From Klebsiella pneumoniae (GTDB taxonomy: Bacteria > Pseudomonadota > Gammaproteobacteria > Steroidobacterales > Steroidobacteraceae), in assembly GCA_945860725.1 (NCBI GenBank), contig CAMAQZ010000004.1, forward strand, positions 1 to 64,000: DNA of 64,000 nt. Reading direction: 5' to 3'. This document shows positions 51,016 to 60,889 of the stretch, piece by piece. Positions within the stretch are counted from its first letter, which is position 1. Each line of letters begins with the position of its first letter. The translations under genes were made by a program, and so were the position numbers. The notes under the pieces were generated by a model, which ran no database searches, was not told where the DNA came from, and was given only the letters and a program-made list of their open reading frames with translations.

Positions 51016-51723
51016 ATGTCCGACCTCCCGCCGTCCCCTAACGCACCGTTGCCCCAGTCGCTGGCGTCCGCTGCGCCGCCTGATTGGTCCACCGTCGACA
51101 CGGTGCTGCTCGACCTCGACGGTACCTTGCTCGATCTTGCGTTCGACAATTTCGTCTGGATGGCGCGCATCCCCGCGATCTACGCCGAGAATAACGGCCT
51201 GTCGCTCGCCGAGGCGCAAGCTGAACTCATGCCGCGTTTCGTGAGGTTGCAGGGTCGCATGGAGTGGTATTGCATCGACTACTGGAGCTGCGAATTGCGC
51301 ATCGATGTCGCGCAAGTGCATCGAGCCGAGGCGGCGCGGGTCGCCTGGCTGCCCGGTGCGCGCGGCTTCCTCGAGCGCCTGCGGGCGCAAGGCAAGCGGC
51401 TCGTGCTGATGACGAACTCCCATCCGCGCATCGTCGAGATCAAGCACGAGCGTACGGGGGTGCTCGATTGGCTCGACAAGGCCTATTCGTCACACGAGTT
51501 CGGCAGCCCTAAGGAGACCCAGGAGTTCTGGAGCGCTGCGCGTGCAGCGGAGGGGTTTGATCCGGCGCGCGCGGTGTTCGTCGACGACAGCGCGGCGGTG
51601 TTGCGTTCGGCGATCACCGCGGGGATACGGCATGTCTACGCCGTGCGTCGTCCGGACTCCTCACGCGATCCGCATCGTCATGAGGAGTTCGCAGCCATCG
51701 ACGCGGTGTCTGATCTCGCCTGA
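51016..51723 (+). CDS. yrfG: HAD-family GMP/IMP nucleotidase
   Basis: A 235-residue HAD phosphatase resembling YrfG, which dephosphorylates GMP and IMP. Motif I is VLLDLDGTLLDLAFDNFVW, motif II LVLMTNSHPRIVEIK, motif III FGSPKETQEFW and motif IV AVFVDDSAAVLRSAITAGI. NGLSLAEAQAELMPRF and WYCIDYWSCELRIDV are typical of this subfamily. TATCAT (51004-51009) lies six bases before the ATG, so it may be leaderless, although AGGGG also precedes the start. Confidence 0.88.
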   Translation: MSDLPPSPNAPLPQSLASAAPPDWSTVDTVLLDLDGTLLDLAFDNFVWMARIPAIYAENNGLSLAEAQAELMPRFVRLQGRMEWYCIDYWSCELRIDVAQVHRAEAARVAWLPGARGFLERLRAQGKRLVLMTNSHPRIVEIKHERTGVLDWLDKAYSSHEFGSPKETQEFWSAARAAEGFDPARAVFVDDSAAVLRSAITAGIRHVYAVRRPDSSRDPHRHEEFAAIDAVSDLA

Positions 51724-51776
51724 GGCGGTCGGGCCGCGCAGGATCACCGCGCGGCGCTCGACCGAGGGACTCGCCG

Positions 51777-53099
51777 TCAGCGGCGCCCGCCGCTGGGCGG
51801 ACGACGGCTCCCGCCGCCGCTACCACCACCGGGTCGTCCGCCACCCGGCCGACCACCACCACCACCACCACGACGACCACCGCTGCCGCCGCGATCTTCA
51901 TAGGGTCGTCGAGGCGGCCAGATGACCTCCGCCAGCAGTTCCTTGCCGATCGATTCGAAGGGCACTTTCCGGCCTATGAATTTTTCGATGTCGGGTAACC
52001 CGACCGCGTATTCCTCGCAGGCGAAACTGATCGCGTCACCCTCGGCACCGGCGCGCGCCGTCCGGCCAATGCGGTGGACGTAGTCGGCTGCATCCTGCGG
52101 CAGGTCGAAGTTGAAGACATGGCTGACATCGGCGATATGCAGGCCGCGCGAGGCGACATCGGTCGCGATCAGCACCGCAAGCTTGCCTTCGTGAAATTCT
52201 TCCATGTAGCGCAGGCGCTTCTTCTGCGGCACATCGCCCGAAAGCGCCGCCGCGTTGATGCCGTTGGCACGCAGCACATCCTCGAGCCGCTCCGCCATAC
52301 GCTTGGTGTTGACGAACACCATGGTGCGATGCGGAGTCATCTGACGCAGCAGTCCGACGAGCAAGGGGATCTTCTCCTCCATCGCCGGGTAGTACATGAG
52401 CTGACGTACCCGGTCGGCGGTGATTTTCTCGGGCTCGATCCGCACCAGTTCCGGTTCGTTCATGTGCTCATAGGCGAGCTCGAGCACGCGCTGCGAGAGC
52501 GTCGCTGAGAACAGCATGGACTGGCGCCGCTCTGGTGGCGGCAGCCGGCGCAGCATGTAGCGGATATCGGCGATGAAGCCGAGGTCGAACATGCGGTCGG
52601 CTTCGTCGAGCACCACGGCCTGTGCTTCGCGCAGCTCGAAGACATTTTGCTTGTAGTAATCGATGATGCGGCCCGGCGTGCCGATCAGCACATCGACCCC
52701 GTCCTCGAGGTCGCGGCGCTGTTTCTCGTAATCGACACCACCGAAGACCACCGCGAGTTTCAGCCCCGTGTGGCGGGCGAGCACTTCGGCGTCTTTGTGG
52801 ATCTGTACGGCGAGTTCGCGGGTCGGCGCGACGATGAGCGCCCGGATCGCGGTGGCGCTGCGGGTGGGTGGTGGCGGGTTGGAGAGCAGGTTCTGGAAGA
52901 TCGCGACGAGGAACGCAGCGGTCTTGCCGGTGCCGGTCTGCGCTTGTCCTGCGATGTCGCGACCGGTCAGCGCGACCGGCAGGGTCTGCGCTTGGATGGG
53001 TGTGCAGCGTACGAAACCGGCGTCCTCGATACCCTGCATGAGGGGAGGATGGAGTTCGAGGGCTGAGAAGGTGAGGTCAGAAAGATGGGTGTCAGACAT
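51777..53099 (-). CDS. rhlB: DEAD-box RNA helicase RhlB
   Basis: A 440-residue DEAD-box helicase; E. coli RhlB works in the RNA degradosome. [20 protein letters not shown], the Q motif [13 protein letters not shown], motif [19 protein letters not shown] as [18 protein letters not shown], and [12 protein letters not shown] are all present. The C-terminal 45 residues are an Arg/Gly tail ([20 protein letters not shown]). Divergence from trxA-rho is the same order as in E. coli, which supports RhlB over other helicases. The ATG at 53099 is used; the frame runs further upstream. Confidence 0.94.
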   Translation of the reverse strand: MSDTHLSDLTFSALELHPPLMQGIEDAGFVRCTPIQAQTLPVALTGRDIAGQAQTGTGKTAAFLVAIFQNLLSNPPPPTRSATAIRALIVAPTRELAVQIHKDAEVLARHTGLKLAVVFGGVDYEKQRRDLEDGVDVLIGTPGRIIDYYKQNVFELREAQAVVLDEADRMFDLGFIADIRYMLRRLPPPERRQSMLFSATLSQRVLELAYEHMNEPELVRIEPEKITADRVRQLMYYPAMEEKIPLLVGLLRQMTPHRTMVFVNTKRMAERLEDVLRANGINAAALSGDVPQKKRLRYMEEFHEGKLAVLIATDVASRGLHIADVSHVFNFDLPQDAADYVHRIGRTARAGAEGDAISFACEEYAVGLPDIEKFIGRKVPFESIGKELLAEVIWPPRRPYEDRGGSGGRRGGGGGGRPGGGRPGGGSGGGSRRPPSGGRR

Positions 53100-53280
53100 T
53101 TCATACCAGTGGTGAGAGTGGACGGGACGCTTGCAAAAGGACCGCGGATTGGCTACAACTGCCATCCAGCCGGGCGTTCTGCCCCCGAGTCATCCTCTCA
53201 ATCTGGTAAGCCCAGAGGCACGTAACAACCAATTCTTGCGGCATAATTATAACCGTTTAGCGGCTTCTCCGTAAGGCATT

Positions 53281-53344
53281 CAGCCCGAGTCCCGCAAACC
53301 CGCTCTCTTCTCCCTTTCCGCCTTCTCCCTAAAATCACTCCCAC
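53281..53344 (+). promoter_or_regulatory. C-rich, G-poor leader before trxA-rho: candidate rut site
   Basis: These 64 bases contain 32 C and 6 G, including an almost G-free pyrimidine run (53303-53330). This composition is what Rho binds, and it is unusual in a GC-rich genome with roughly equal C and G elsewhere. It lies just upstream of the trxA ribosome site GGAGG (53346-53350). In E. coli, rho is autoregulated through its leader, so a similar loop here is plausible. Confidence 0.45.
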
Positions 53345-53359
53345 CGGAGGATCCCCCGC

Positions 53360-53689
53360 GTGAGCAACCCTCACATCATCAACACTTCAGATTCCAGTTT
53401 CGCCACCGATGTCCTCAAGTCGGACAAGCCAGTCCTGCTCGACTTTTGGGCCGAGTGGTGCGGTCCGTGCAAGATGATCGGCCCCATCCTCGATGAGCTC
53501 GCCCCGGCGTACGCCGATCGCCTGCGCATCGCCAAGCTCAACATCGACGAAAACCCGGCGACGCCTCCGATGTACAACATCCGTGGCATCCCCACGCTGA
53601 TCCTCTTCAAGAACGGCAAAGTCGAGGCGCAGAAAGTCGGCGCCGTGTCCCGCGCGCAGCTTGCGGCCTTCCTGGACAGCCACCTGTGA
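53360..53689 (+). CDS. trxA: Thioredoxin
   Basis: A 109-residue thioredoxin, the general cytoplasmic disulfide reductase. The active site is [16 protein letters not shown], with the buried Asp in LLDFWAEW and the cis-Pro in [13 protein letters not shown]. The length and sequence match E. coli TrxA. GTG start, with GGAGG nine bases upstream. The stop codon overlaps the rho start (GTGA), as is usual for this conserved pair. Confidence 0.96.
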   Translation: MSNPHIINTSDSSFATDVLKSDKPVLLDFWAEWCGPCKMIGPILDELAPAYADRLRIAKLNIDENPATPPMYNIRGIPTLILFKNGKVEAQKVGAVSRAQLAAFLDSHL

Positions 53690-55218
53690 GAGGCGGCTAT
53701 CTCGGTAATAAGGGCGGTGGCGGCGGCGGCGGTGGCGGCGGTGGCGGCGGCGGTGGCGGCGGTGGCGGTGGCGGCGGTGGCGGTGGTCAGCGGATGAATC
53801 GCGGTCCCCGTCATGGACGCGATCCGAACCGCGGTCCGCGTAACGGCAATGTCGGCGGCCCCTTGATGGAAGACGCTCCGTTCGACCACGCCCCGTTCAT
53901 CGAGACGGGCGAGGATGCGGAGATCATCAGCGCTGCCGAGCTCGCTGCGTCGCGCAAGTCGATGAACCTGACGACGCTCAAGTCGATGCCGATCAACAAG
54001 CTGGTCGACCTCGCCGCCACCTATGGCGTCGAGAACATGGCCCGGTCGCGCAAGCAGGACATCATCTTTAGCCTGCTGAAGGCCCATGCCCGTAAGGGCG
54101 AGGACATCTACGGCGATGGCGTGCTCGAGATCCTGCAGGACGGCTTCGGATTCCTGCGCTCGGCCGATGGCTCGTACCTCTCCGGGCCCGATGACATCTA
54201 CATCAGCCCGGCACAGATCCGCCGCTTCAATCTGCGCACCGGCGATAGCATCTCCGGCATCATCCGTCCGCCGAAGGACGGCGAGCGGTACTTTGCGTTG
54301 CTCAAGGTCGGCGAGATCAATTTTGATTCGCCAGGCAATGCGCGCAGCAAGGTGCTGTTCGAGAATCTGACGCCTCTGCACCCGACCAAGCGCCTGAAGC
54401 TCGAGCGCGGTAACGGCTCCACCGAGGATCTCACCGCCCGCGCGATCGACCTCTGCGCGCCGATCGGTAAGGGTCAGCGTGGCCTGATCGTCTCGCCGCC
54501 GAAGGCCGGCAAAACGATGCTGCTGCAGAACATCGCGACCGCCATCACCGCTAACCATCCCGAGGTTCACCTCATCGTGCTGCTCATCGATGAGCGCCCG
54601 GAAGAGGTCACCGAGATGCAGCGTACCGTGAACGGCGAGGTGGTCTCCTCGACTTTCGACGAACCGGCTGCACGGCATGTGCAGGTCGCCGAGATGGTGA
54701 TCGAGAAGGCCAAGCGCCTGGTGGAGCACAAGAAGGATGTCGTGATCCTGCTCGACTCCATCACCCGGCTCGCCCGCGCCTACAACACCGTGGTGCCGAG
54801 CTCCGGCAAGGTGCTCACCGGCGGCGTCGATGCCAACGCCCTGCAGCGTCCGAAGCGGTTCTTTGGCGCCGCGCGCAACATCGAGGAGGGTGGTTCGCTG
54901 ACCATCCTCGCCACGGCGCTCATCGACACCGGCTCGAAGATGGACGATGTCATCTACGAGGAGTTCAAGGGCACCGGCAACTGCGAGATCCACCTCGACC
55001 GCCGCATCGCCGAGAAACGTGTGTTCCCGGCGCTCAACATCAACCGTTCGGGGACCCGCAAGGAAGACTTGATCACCGATCCGGGCGAGCTCGCCAAGGT
55101 CTGGATATTGCGCAAGCTCCTGCACCCGATGGATGAGCTCGCTGCGGTGGAGTTCCTGCTCGACAAGATGAAGGACACCAAGACGAACGCGGATTTCTTC
55201 GAGGCTATGAAGCGCTGA
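53686..55218 (+). CDS. rho: Transcription termination factor Rho with poly-glycine N-terminal extension
   Basis: A 510-residue Rho helicase. The canonical protein begins at [15 protein letters not shown] (residue 93). Before it lie 92 extra residues, including 25 consecutive Gly (residues 10-34) and an Arg/Asn/Gly segment ([19 protein letters not shown]). The RNA-binding fold has [20 protein letters not shown]; Walker A is [13 protein letters not shown] and Walker [17 protein letters not shown]; the Q- and R-loop regions are intact. The GTG overlaps the trxA stop. ATGs at 53794 and 53962 are other possible starts, so the extension should be confirmed. Confidence 0.94.
   Translation: MRGGYLGNKGGGGGGGGGGGGGGGGGGGGGGGGGQRMNRGPRHGRDPNRGPRNGNVGGPLMEDAPFDHAPFIETGEDAEIISAAELAASRKSMNLTTLKSMPINKLVDLAATYGVENMARSRKQDIIFSLLKAHARKGEDIYGDGVLEILQDGFGFLRSADGSYLSGPDDIYISPAQIRRFNLRTGDSISGIIRPPKDGERYFALLKVGEINFDSPGNARSKVLFENLTPLHPTKRLKLERGNGSTEDLTARAIDLCAPIGKGQRGLIVSPPKAGKTMLLQNIATAITANHPEVHLIVLLIDERPEEVTEMQRTVNGEVVSSTFDEPAARHVQVAEMVIEKAKRLVEHKKDVVILLDSITRLARAYNTVVPSSGKVLTGGVDANALQRPKRFFGAARNIEEGGSLTILATALIDTGSKMDDVIYEEFKGTGNCEIHLDRRIAEKRVFPALNINRSGTRKEDLITDPGELAKVWILRKLLHPMDELAAVEFLLDKMKDTKTNADFFEAMKR
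53713..53787 (+). repeat. (GGC/GGT)25 glycine-codon repeat in rho
   Basis: Seventy-five bases are made only of GGC and GGT codons, giving 25 consecutive Gly. Length change by slippage in steps of three would keep the rho frame. The repeat also resembles Shine-Dalgarno sequence and could influence translation of the downstream start codons. Confidence 0.95.
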
Positions 55219-56509
55219 CCTCACGGGCGATGGCGCGATGGCCGATGTCGCGCCGGTACTGGATGCCCGGCCAGCGGATCCGATCGGCGAGCGCGTAGGC
55301 TGCGGCCTGCGCATCGCCGACCGAATCTCCTAAACCGACCGCGCACAGCACGCGGCCGCCGGCGGTGACCACCCGACCCTCCGATAATGCGGAGCCGGCG
55401 TGGAACACCTTCCCCGGCAGTGCTGCGGCGGCGTCGAGGCCATCGATGGGGTCGCCCTTGCGCACCGTCTCCGGATAGCCCTCGGCGGCGAGCACCACGC
55501 CGAGCGCGGCGCGCGGGTCCCAGTCCATGCTGACCTCGTCGAGCCGACCGTCGAGCGCCGCCTCGCAGAGCAGCGTGAGATCCGATCGCAGCCGCGCCAT
55601 GATCGGTTGGGTCTCGGGGTCGCCGAAACGACAGTTGAACTCGAGGACGTTCGGCGTACCGTCGGGCGCGACCATGATCCCAGCGTAGAGGAAGCCCGTG
55701 TAGGGCATGCCGTCCGCGGCAAGGCCACGGATGGTGGGCCAGATGACCTCGCGCATGACGCGCGCGTGCATCGCGGGTGTGACCACGGGCGCGGGTGAGT
55801 AGGCCCCCATGCCGCCGGTGTTCGGGCCGGTGTCGCCATCGCCGATGCGTTTGTGGTCCTGGGAGGTCGCGAACGGCAGCGCGTGCACGCCGTCGGCCAT
55901 CACGATGAAGCTGGCTTCTTCGCCCGGCAGGAACTCCTCGATGACGACCTCGCTGCCGGCATCGCCGAAACTGCCGGCGAACATGGCATGTGCGATGTCG
56001 ATGGCCTCATCCGCGGTCTCGGCAATCACTACGCCTTTGCCGGCGGCGAGGCCGCTCGCCTTGACCACGATCGGGCAGCGTTGCGCGCGCACCCAGGCCG
56101 CATCAAAGGTGTCGCGGGTGAAGGTGGCGTAGGCGGCGGTCGGGATGCCGTGCCGGCGCAGGAATTCTTTGGTGAAGGCCTTGGAGCCCTCGAGCTGTGC
56201 TGCGGCACGGCGTGGCCCAAAGCAGCGCAGACCGGCTGCCTCGAAAGCGTCCACCACCCCCAGCACCAGCGGCGCTTCCGGACCGATGATCGTGAGACCG
56301 ACGCCTTCGCGGCGCGCGAGCTCGACCAAGCCGGCGACGTCCTCGGCGGCAACCGCCACATTGCGCACCCGCGGCTCGGTGGCGGTGCCGGCGTTGCCGG
56401 GCGCGACCAACACTTCGGTGACGCGCGACGACTGTGCGCAATGCCAAGCCAGCGCATGCTCGCGGCCACCGCCGCCGACGATCAGGACTTTCAGGTCGCT
56501 CGCGTCCAC
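55205..56509 (-). CDS. purD: Phosphoribosylamine-glycine ligase
   Basis: A 434-residue ATP-grasp ligase (GAR synthetase) that joins glycine to phosphoribosylamine in purine synthesis. [20 protein letters not shown] starts the N-domain; [20 protein letters not shown] and [20 protein letters not shown] follow. The ATP-grasp region has [20 protein letters not shown] and [17 protein letters not shown], and the metal site [18 protein letters not shown] start. The 3' end overlaps the 3' end of rho by 14 bases, and purH lies 11 bases upstream. Confidence 0.96.
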   Translation of the reverse strand: MDASDLKVLIVGGGGREHALAWHCAQSSRVTEVLVAPGNAGTATEPRVRNVAVAAEDVAGLVELARREGVGLTIIGPEAPLVLGVVDAFEAAGLRCFGPRRAAAQLEGSKAFTKEFLRRHGIPTAAYATFTRDTFDAAWVRAQRCPIVVKASGLAAGKGVVIAETADEAIDIAHAMFAGSFGDAGSEVVIEEFLPGEEASFIVMADGVHALPFATSQDHKRIGDGDTGPNTGGMGAYSPAPVVTPAMHARVMREVIWPTIRGLAADGMPYTGFLYAGIMVAPDGTPNVLEFNCRFGDPETQPIMARLRSDLTLLCEAALDGRLDEVSMDWDPRAALGVVLAAEGYPETVRKGDPIDGLDAAAALPGKVFHAGSALSEGRVVTAGGRVLCAVGLGDSVGDAQAAAYALADRIRWPGIQYRRDIGHRAIAREVSAS

Positions 56510-56520
56510 GCGGTGTCTGC

Positions 56521-58086
56521 TCAGTGCCGGAAGTGGCGCAGGCCGGTGAACACCATCGCCATACCGCGCTCGTCGGCTGCGGCGATGACCTCGGCGTCGC
56601 GCAGGCTGCCGCCCGGCTGGATGACGGCGGTGATGCCGTGCTCCGCAGCGACATCGAGTCCGTCGCGGAACGGGAAGAAGGCGTCGGAGGCCATCACCGC
56701 ATCCTTAATCCCGAGCTGCTCATCCGCCGCCTTGATGGCGGCGATGCGGCTCGAGTACACGCGGCTCGTCTGCCCGGCGCCGATGCCGAGGGTGGCGCGG
56801 TCGCGCGCGTAGACGATGGCGTTGGACTTCACGAATTTGCAGACCTGCCACGCGAAGAGCAGGTCGTCGAGTTCGGCATCAGTGGGCGCACGGCGGCTGA
56901 CGACCTTGAGATCGGCGCGCGCGATGCGGCTTTCGTCACGGGTCTGCGCAAGCAGCCCACCGGTGACGCTGCGGTAGTCGTGTTGCGGCCCAGCTTCGCG
57001 CGTCAGCTCACCGAGCTCGAGCACCCGGATGCCAGGTTTAGCAGCGAGCATGGCGCGGGCCTCCGCAGAGACCTGCGGCGCGACCAGCACTTCAAGGAAT
57101 TGCCGTCCGACGATGCGCGCGGCGGTATCGGCGTCGAGCGGGCGGTTGAAGGCGATGATGCCGCCATAGGCGGAGTTCGGATCGGTGCGGTATGCGGCCT
57201 CGTAAGCCGCGCCGATATCGGCTGCGGTCGCCACGCCGCAGGGGTTCGCATGCTTCACGACCACGCAGGCCGGCGTCTCGAACTGGCGCACGCACTCGAT
57301 GGCGGTGTCCGCATCGGCGATGTTGTTGAAGGACAGTTCCTTGCCCTGTAGTGAACGGGCGTTCGCGACCGAGGGGCCGTGCGCCGCCGGGACGCGGTAG
57401 AAGGCCGCCGTCTGGTGGGGATTTTCGCCGTAGCGCAGGTCCTGCACCTTCTCGAAGACCAGCGGCAGAACGCTCGGGAAGTGCTCGCCGGGTACCGTGT
57501 TACGCCTCTGGAGGTAGCTCGCGACCATGGAGTCGTAGCGCGCCGTGTGGGCGAACGCCTTGGCTGCGAGCTGCGCGCGCAGGTCGGGCGAGGTCGCCCC
57601 GCCGTGCGTGTCGAGTGCCGCGAGCACCGCCCGATAGTCGGCAGGATCGACCACGACCGTGACCGCATCGTGGTTCTTGGCGGCGGCGCGCACCATGGCA
57701 GGTCCGCCGATGTCGATGTTCTCGATGGCCTCGGCATAGCTGCAGGCAGGGCGCGCCACGGTCTCGGCGAAGGGATAGAGGTTCACGACCAAGAGGTCGA
57801 TCCGTTCGATCTCATGCAGCGCCATGACGCTCTCATCGACACCTCGCCGGCCGAGCAGCCCGCCGTGGATGCGCGGATGCAGGGTCTTGACGCGTCCGCC
57901 CATGATCTCGGGGAAACCCGTGTGCTGCGAGACTTCGGTGACGGCGATACCGTGTTCGGTGAGCAGGCGCGCGGTCCCGCCCGTGGAGAGGATGGCGACG
58001 CCGCGGCGTTCGAGTTCGCGGGCGAGATCGAGAAGACCGGTCTTGTCGGAGACGGACAGCAGTGCGCGACGCAGCAGGACGGGCAT
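56521..58086 (-). CDS. purH: Bifunctional AICAR transformylase / IMP cyclohydrolase
   Basis: A 521-residue enzyme for the last two steps of IMP synthesis. The N-terminal IMP cyclohydrolase has [20 protein letters not shown] and [20 protein letters not shown]; the transformylase half has [46 protein letters not shown] with the catalytic Lys-His, and a C-terminal [20 protein letters not shown] followed by [13 protein letters not shown]. The ATG at 58086 gives a canonical start, though the frame stays open into the fis region. Confidence 0.96.
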   Translation of the reverse strand: MPVLLRRALLSVSDKTGLLDLARELERRGVAILSTGGTARLLTEHGIAVTEVSQHTGFPEIMGGRVKTLHPRIHGGLLGRRGVDESVMALHEIERIDLLVVNLYPFAETVARPACSYAEAIENIDIGGPAMVRAAAKNHDAVTVVVDPADYRAVLAALDTHGGATSPDLRAQLAAKAFAHTARYDSMVASYLQRRNTVPGEHFPSVLPLVFEKVQDLRYGENPHQTAAFYRVPAAHGPSVANARSLQGKELSFNNIADADTAIECVRQFETPACVVVKHANPCGVATAADIGAAYEAAYRTDPNSAYGGIIAFNRPLDADTAARIVGRQFLEVLVAPQVSAEARAMLAAKPGIRVLELGELTREAGPQHDYRSVTGGLLAQTRDESRIARADLKVVSRRAPTDAELDDLLFAWQVCKFVKSNAIVYARDRATLGIGAGQTSRVYSSRIAAIKAADEQLGIKDAVMASDAFFPFRDGLDVAAEHGITAVIQPGGSLRDAEVIAAADERGMAMVFTGLRHFRH

Positions 58087-58114
58087 GGCGGTGGTGTCGG
58101 GTTCGGATCGAAGG

Positions 58115-58375
58115 TCAGTCTGCGGCGAGACCGAGGTCGCGCAGTTTGCGACGCAGCGTGGCGCGGGTGATGCCGAGGATCTCGGCGGCGCGCGTCTGGT
58201 TGCCCTCGGCATGGCGCAGCACCACGCGCAACAGCGGCTCTTCCACTTCGCGGATCACGCGCTGGTAGAGACCTGGGCTGCGGGTGCCACCCAGGTTGCT
58301 CAAGTAGTCTTCGAAGGCGCGCTCCGCGTGGCCGCGTAGCGGCAGGTCGCCCCCTCTTGCCTCATTGCTCGACAT
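58115..58375 (-). CDS. fis: Nucleoid protein Fis
   Basis: An 86-residue Fis-family DNA-binding protein. The C-terminal helix-turn-helix is [20 protein letters not shown] followed by RRKLRDLGL, close to E. coli Fis. The N-terminal half carries dimerisation helices ([30 protein letters not shown]). It follows dusB on the same strand as in enterobacteria, here with purH-purD next, which is a common order in other gammaproteobacteria. Fis bends DNA and activates rRNA promoters. Confidence 0.93.
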   Translation of the reverse strand: MSSNEARGGDLPLRGHAERAFEDYLSNLGGTRSPGLYQRVIREVEEPLLRVVLRHAEGNQTRAAEILGITRATLRRKLRDLGLAAD

Positions 58376-58400
58376 CTCTTCCCCCGCATCCCGGTGATTG

Positions 58401-59441
58401 TCAGGCGGCATCGGCCGTCTGCACGCACCAGGCTCCGAACTCCCGATCTGCACACGCGAACTGTGACGCCGTATCCGTGGCCGCCATGAAGCGGGCGCGC
58501 ACTGCGGATGTATCGTCCAACAGTTTGCTGTACCAGCCGAGGTGTTTGCGTGCGATCCGCAGTCCGGAGTCTTCACCATGGAAGGTGTAGATAGACTGAA
58601 GATGCTCTAAAACTATATCACGCTGCGCGGCGCGCGCGAGCGGCTCGGGCACGACGCCTTGCGCCAACAAACCGTTGATATCGCGGAAGATCCACGGTGC
58701 GCCCTGCGCGGCGCGTCCGAGCATTACCCCGGCAGCACCCGTGGAATCAAGCACATCGCGCGCTTTCCGGGCTGAGTCTATATCGCCGTTGGCGATCACC
58801 GGGATCGAGACGGCGGCGCGGATCTCCCGCAGGGTGTCGTACTCGGCCTCGCCCTCGTAGAAGTCGGCGCGCGTGCGTCCATGGATCGCGAGCGCCGCGA
58901 TGCCGGCGGCCTCCGCGATGCGTGCGACCGCTGCCCCGTTGCGGTGTGCCCGATCCCAGCCGGTGCGCGTCTTGAGCGTCACCGGGACGCCGGCCCCTTG
59001 TGCCGCTGCCACCACCGCCTCCAGGATGCGCCCGACCAAGGGCTCGTCCTGCAACAAGGCCGAGCCGCAGAGACGGTTGCAGACCTTCTTCGCCGGGCAG
59101 CCCATGTTGATGTCGATGATCTGCGCACCGAGGTCGATGTTGCGGCGCGCGGCCTCGGCAAGCGCAGCGGGATCGGCGCCCGCCAGCTGCACCACCCGTG
59201 GCTCAGGCTCGCCTTCGTGGTCCATGCGCTGCCGGGATTTGCGCGAATTCCAGAGCCTGGTGTCCGAGGTGATCATCTCGGACGCAGCGAGCGCAGCGCC
59301 GAGACGACGCGCGAGGATGCGGAACGGGCGGTCGGTGACGCCGGCCATGGGGGCGAGCACCGCCGGCGCCGAGATGGGCCAGCGACCGATGCGGAACGCG
59401 GGCGGGCGGGGGGACGGCTCGGTCGTGTCGTAGGCCGTCAT
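58401..59441 (-). CDS. dusB: tRNA-dihydrouridine synthase B
   Basis: A 346-residue FMN-dependent enzyme reducing uridine to dihydrouridine in tRNA. AVLAPMAGVTDRPFRILARR, IIDINMGCPAKKVCNRLCGS with the catalytic Cys, VTLKTRTGWDRAHRNG, ALAIHGRTRADFYEGEAEYD and VIANGDIDSARKARDVLDST are all present, as is the C-terminal RKHLGWY block. It lies 25 bases before fis and overlaps the end of the prmA fusion gene by ATGA. Confidence 0.95.
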   Translation of the reverse strand: MTAYDTTEPSPRPPAFRIGRWPISAPAVLAPMAGVTDRPFRILARRLGAALAASEMITSDTRLWNSRKSRQRMDHEGEPEPRVVQLAGADPAALAEAARRNIDLGAQIIDINMGCPAKKVCNRLCGSALLQDEPLVGRILEAVVAAAQGAGVPVTLKTRTGWDRAHRNGAAVARIAEAAGIAALAIHGRTRADFYEGEAEYDTLREIRAAVSIPVIANGDIDSARKARDVLDSTGAAGVMLGRAAQGAPWIFRDINGLLAQGVVPEPLARAAQRDIVLEHLQSIYTFHGEDSGLRIARKHLGWYSKLLDDTSAVRARFMAATDTASQFACADREFGAWCVQTADAA

Positions 59442-60877
59442 GGGCGTCGTCCTGGATCGTTGGTGCAGACGGGCGCCCGATCGGCACGCGGCAGGCAGGC
59501 GTCGAGCTCGAACCCCACGACTTTTGGTCCCGGGTCGCGGGCCGAGAATTCGGCGGTGAGGCGGGCGCCAGGCGCGATCATCCGACGGGCACCGACCGCG
59601 TATTCCACCGGCAACAGGTCGCGGCGAGCGACCGCTTCGCCCTGCGCATCGAGCAGCACGAGGCGCAGCAGCGGCGCCGGTTGCACGGCGGCGGTGGTGT
59701 TGCGTACCGATGCGCGTACCGTCAGGAATCCGGCCGCGAGATCTTCGCGTGCGCCCTCTTGCACGATGGCGAAAGCGCCGGGATCCCAGTCGGGCTCGAT
59801 CCGCCGACCCAAAGATTCATAGGCGCGCTGGACTGCGGGGCCGACCGTCGGCAGGGCGGCGAGCGCGGCACGGTGATGGTGTGCGGCTTGGCCGGCGAGC
59901 AGCAGACCTAGACCGATCGCGATCAGCCAAAGACCGCGCGGCGCCGGCGCCGGTGCGGTGGGTCGCAGATCCTCGAGGGTGATCGGACTGCTGTGCCCGA
60001 CGAGGCAGGTCCAGCCTTCGAGCGAGCGCCACGCTGTGAGATGCAGCGCAGGCGCATATCCGGCGATCACCTCATCGGCTTGTGCGTCCAAGAGGCCCGC
60101 CAGCACTAATCTGCCGCCAGGCTTGAGCATCGCGACGAGCTGCGGTGCAAGCTCGCACAGCGGTCCCGCCAGGATGTTCGCAAGTACCAGATCGGCGCCG
60201 CCTTGCGTTCGCACGACCTCGGCGAGATCCTCCGCCGAGGCGTGGATCTGCAGCCGATCAGCGACGCGGTTGCAGCCGGCGTTGTCGAACGTCGCCACCA
60301 GTGCCTGCGGGTCGATGTCGAAGGCGAGCGCCTGTCGCGCACCGAGCTTGATTGCGGCGAGTGCGAGCACGCCGGAGCCGCAGCCGTAGTCGACCACGAC
60401 CCCGGCGGGCGGCGCATGTGCATCGAGGTACTCGAGACAGAGCCGCGTGGTCGGATGCGTGCCGGTGCCGAAGGCGAGGCCGGGATCGAGCTCGACGATG
60501 ACGGCGTCCGGCTCGTCGACCCGCATGTGCGAGGGCTGGATCCACAGCCGCTCGCCGAATTGCATCGGTTTGAAGTCGCGCAGCCATTCGCGCTCCCAGA
60601 CCTTTTCCTCTACGGTCCGCAGCTGCAACCGTTCGGCGTCACAGCCGATCTCGGCTGCGAGGAACAGCAGTTGTGCGGGGGGGAACGTCTCGGCCTCGAA
60701 GATCGCTTCGAGGCGCGTGGCAGGCCATAGTCTGATCTCGCCCAGTGCGGGCTCTAGGATCGCGTCGTCGCGTCGATCGGTGTAGGTGATGGCGAGCGCG
60801 CCCGCGGCGAAGCAGGCCGCTTCCACGGCCTCCGGATCGAGGTCATCGAGATCGAGCGAGAGGGCGACCTGCGGCAC
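59438..60877 (-). CDS. prmA: Fusion of ribosomal protein L11 methyltransferase and DUF3426 domain
   Basis: A 479-residue fusion. Residues 1 to about 295 are PrmA, which trimethylates ribosomal protein L11: WLRDFKPMQFGERLWI, FGTGTHPTTRLCLEYLDAH, VVDYGCGSGVLALAAIKLGA and DLVLANILAGPL are diagnostic. After a Pro/Ala linker comes one membrane helix (LWLIAIGLGLLLAGQAA, about 313-330) and a DUF3426 domain with AFAIVQEGAREDLAAGFLTV, RASVRNTTAAVQPAPLLRLV and DPGPKVVGFELDACLP. Normally DUF3426 proteins are separate and begin with a zinc ribbon, missing here. The enzyme would be tethered to the membrane with the DUF3426 part outside. Confidence 0.92.
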   Translation of the reverse strand: MPQVALSLDLDDLDPEAVEAACFAAGALAITYTDRRDDAILEPALGEIRLWPATRLEAIFEAETFPPAQLLFLAAEIGCDAERLQLRTVEEKVWEREWLRDFKPMQFGERLWIQPSHMRVDEPDAVIVELDPGLAFGTGTHPTTRLCLEYLDAHAPPAGVVVDYGCGSGVLALAAIKLGARQALAFDIDPQALVATFDNAGCNRVADRLQIHASAEDLAEVVRTQGGADLVLANILAGPLCELAPQLVAMLKPGGRLVLAGLLDAQADEVIAGYAPALHLTAWRSLEGWTCLVGHSSPITLEDLRPTAPAPAPRGLWLIAIGLGLLLAGQAAHHHRAALAALPTVGPAVQRAYESLGRRIEPDWDPGAFAIVQEGAREDLAAGFLTVRASVRNTTAAVQPAPLLRLVLLDAQGEAVARRDLLPVEYAVGARRMIAPGARLTAEFSARDPGPKVVGFELDACLPRADRAPVCTNDPGRRP

Positions 60878-60889
60878 GGGACGCGCAGC

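Noticed and set aside
53371-55314. 647-codon minus-strand frame opposite trxA and rho
   Set aside because: Antisense shadow of rho; the poly-Gly codon repeat reads as Thr/Ala repeats there, and no family motif is present.
12264-59820. Recurrent Ser-Leu codon pair TCT-TTG (for example near 12265, 24770, 28867, 42590 and antisense near 16528, 48966, 59813)
   Set aside because: Noticeable in a GC-rich genome, but TCG-TTG and AGC-CTC are also used for Ser-Leu, so it is not exclusive and I cannot count significance by eye.
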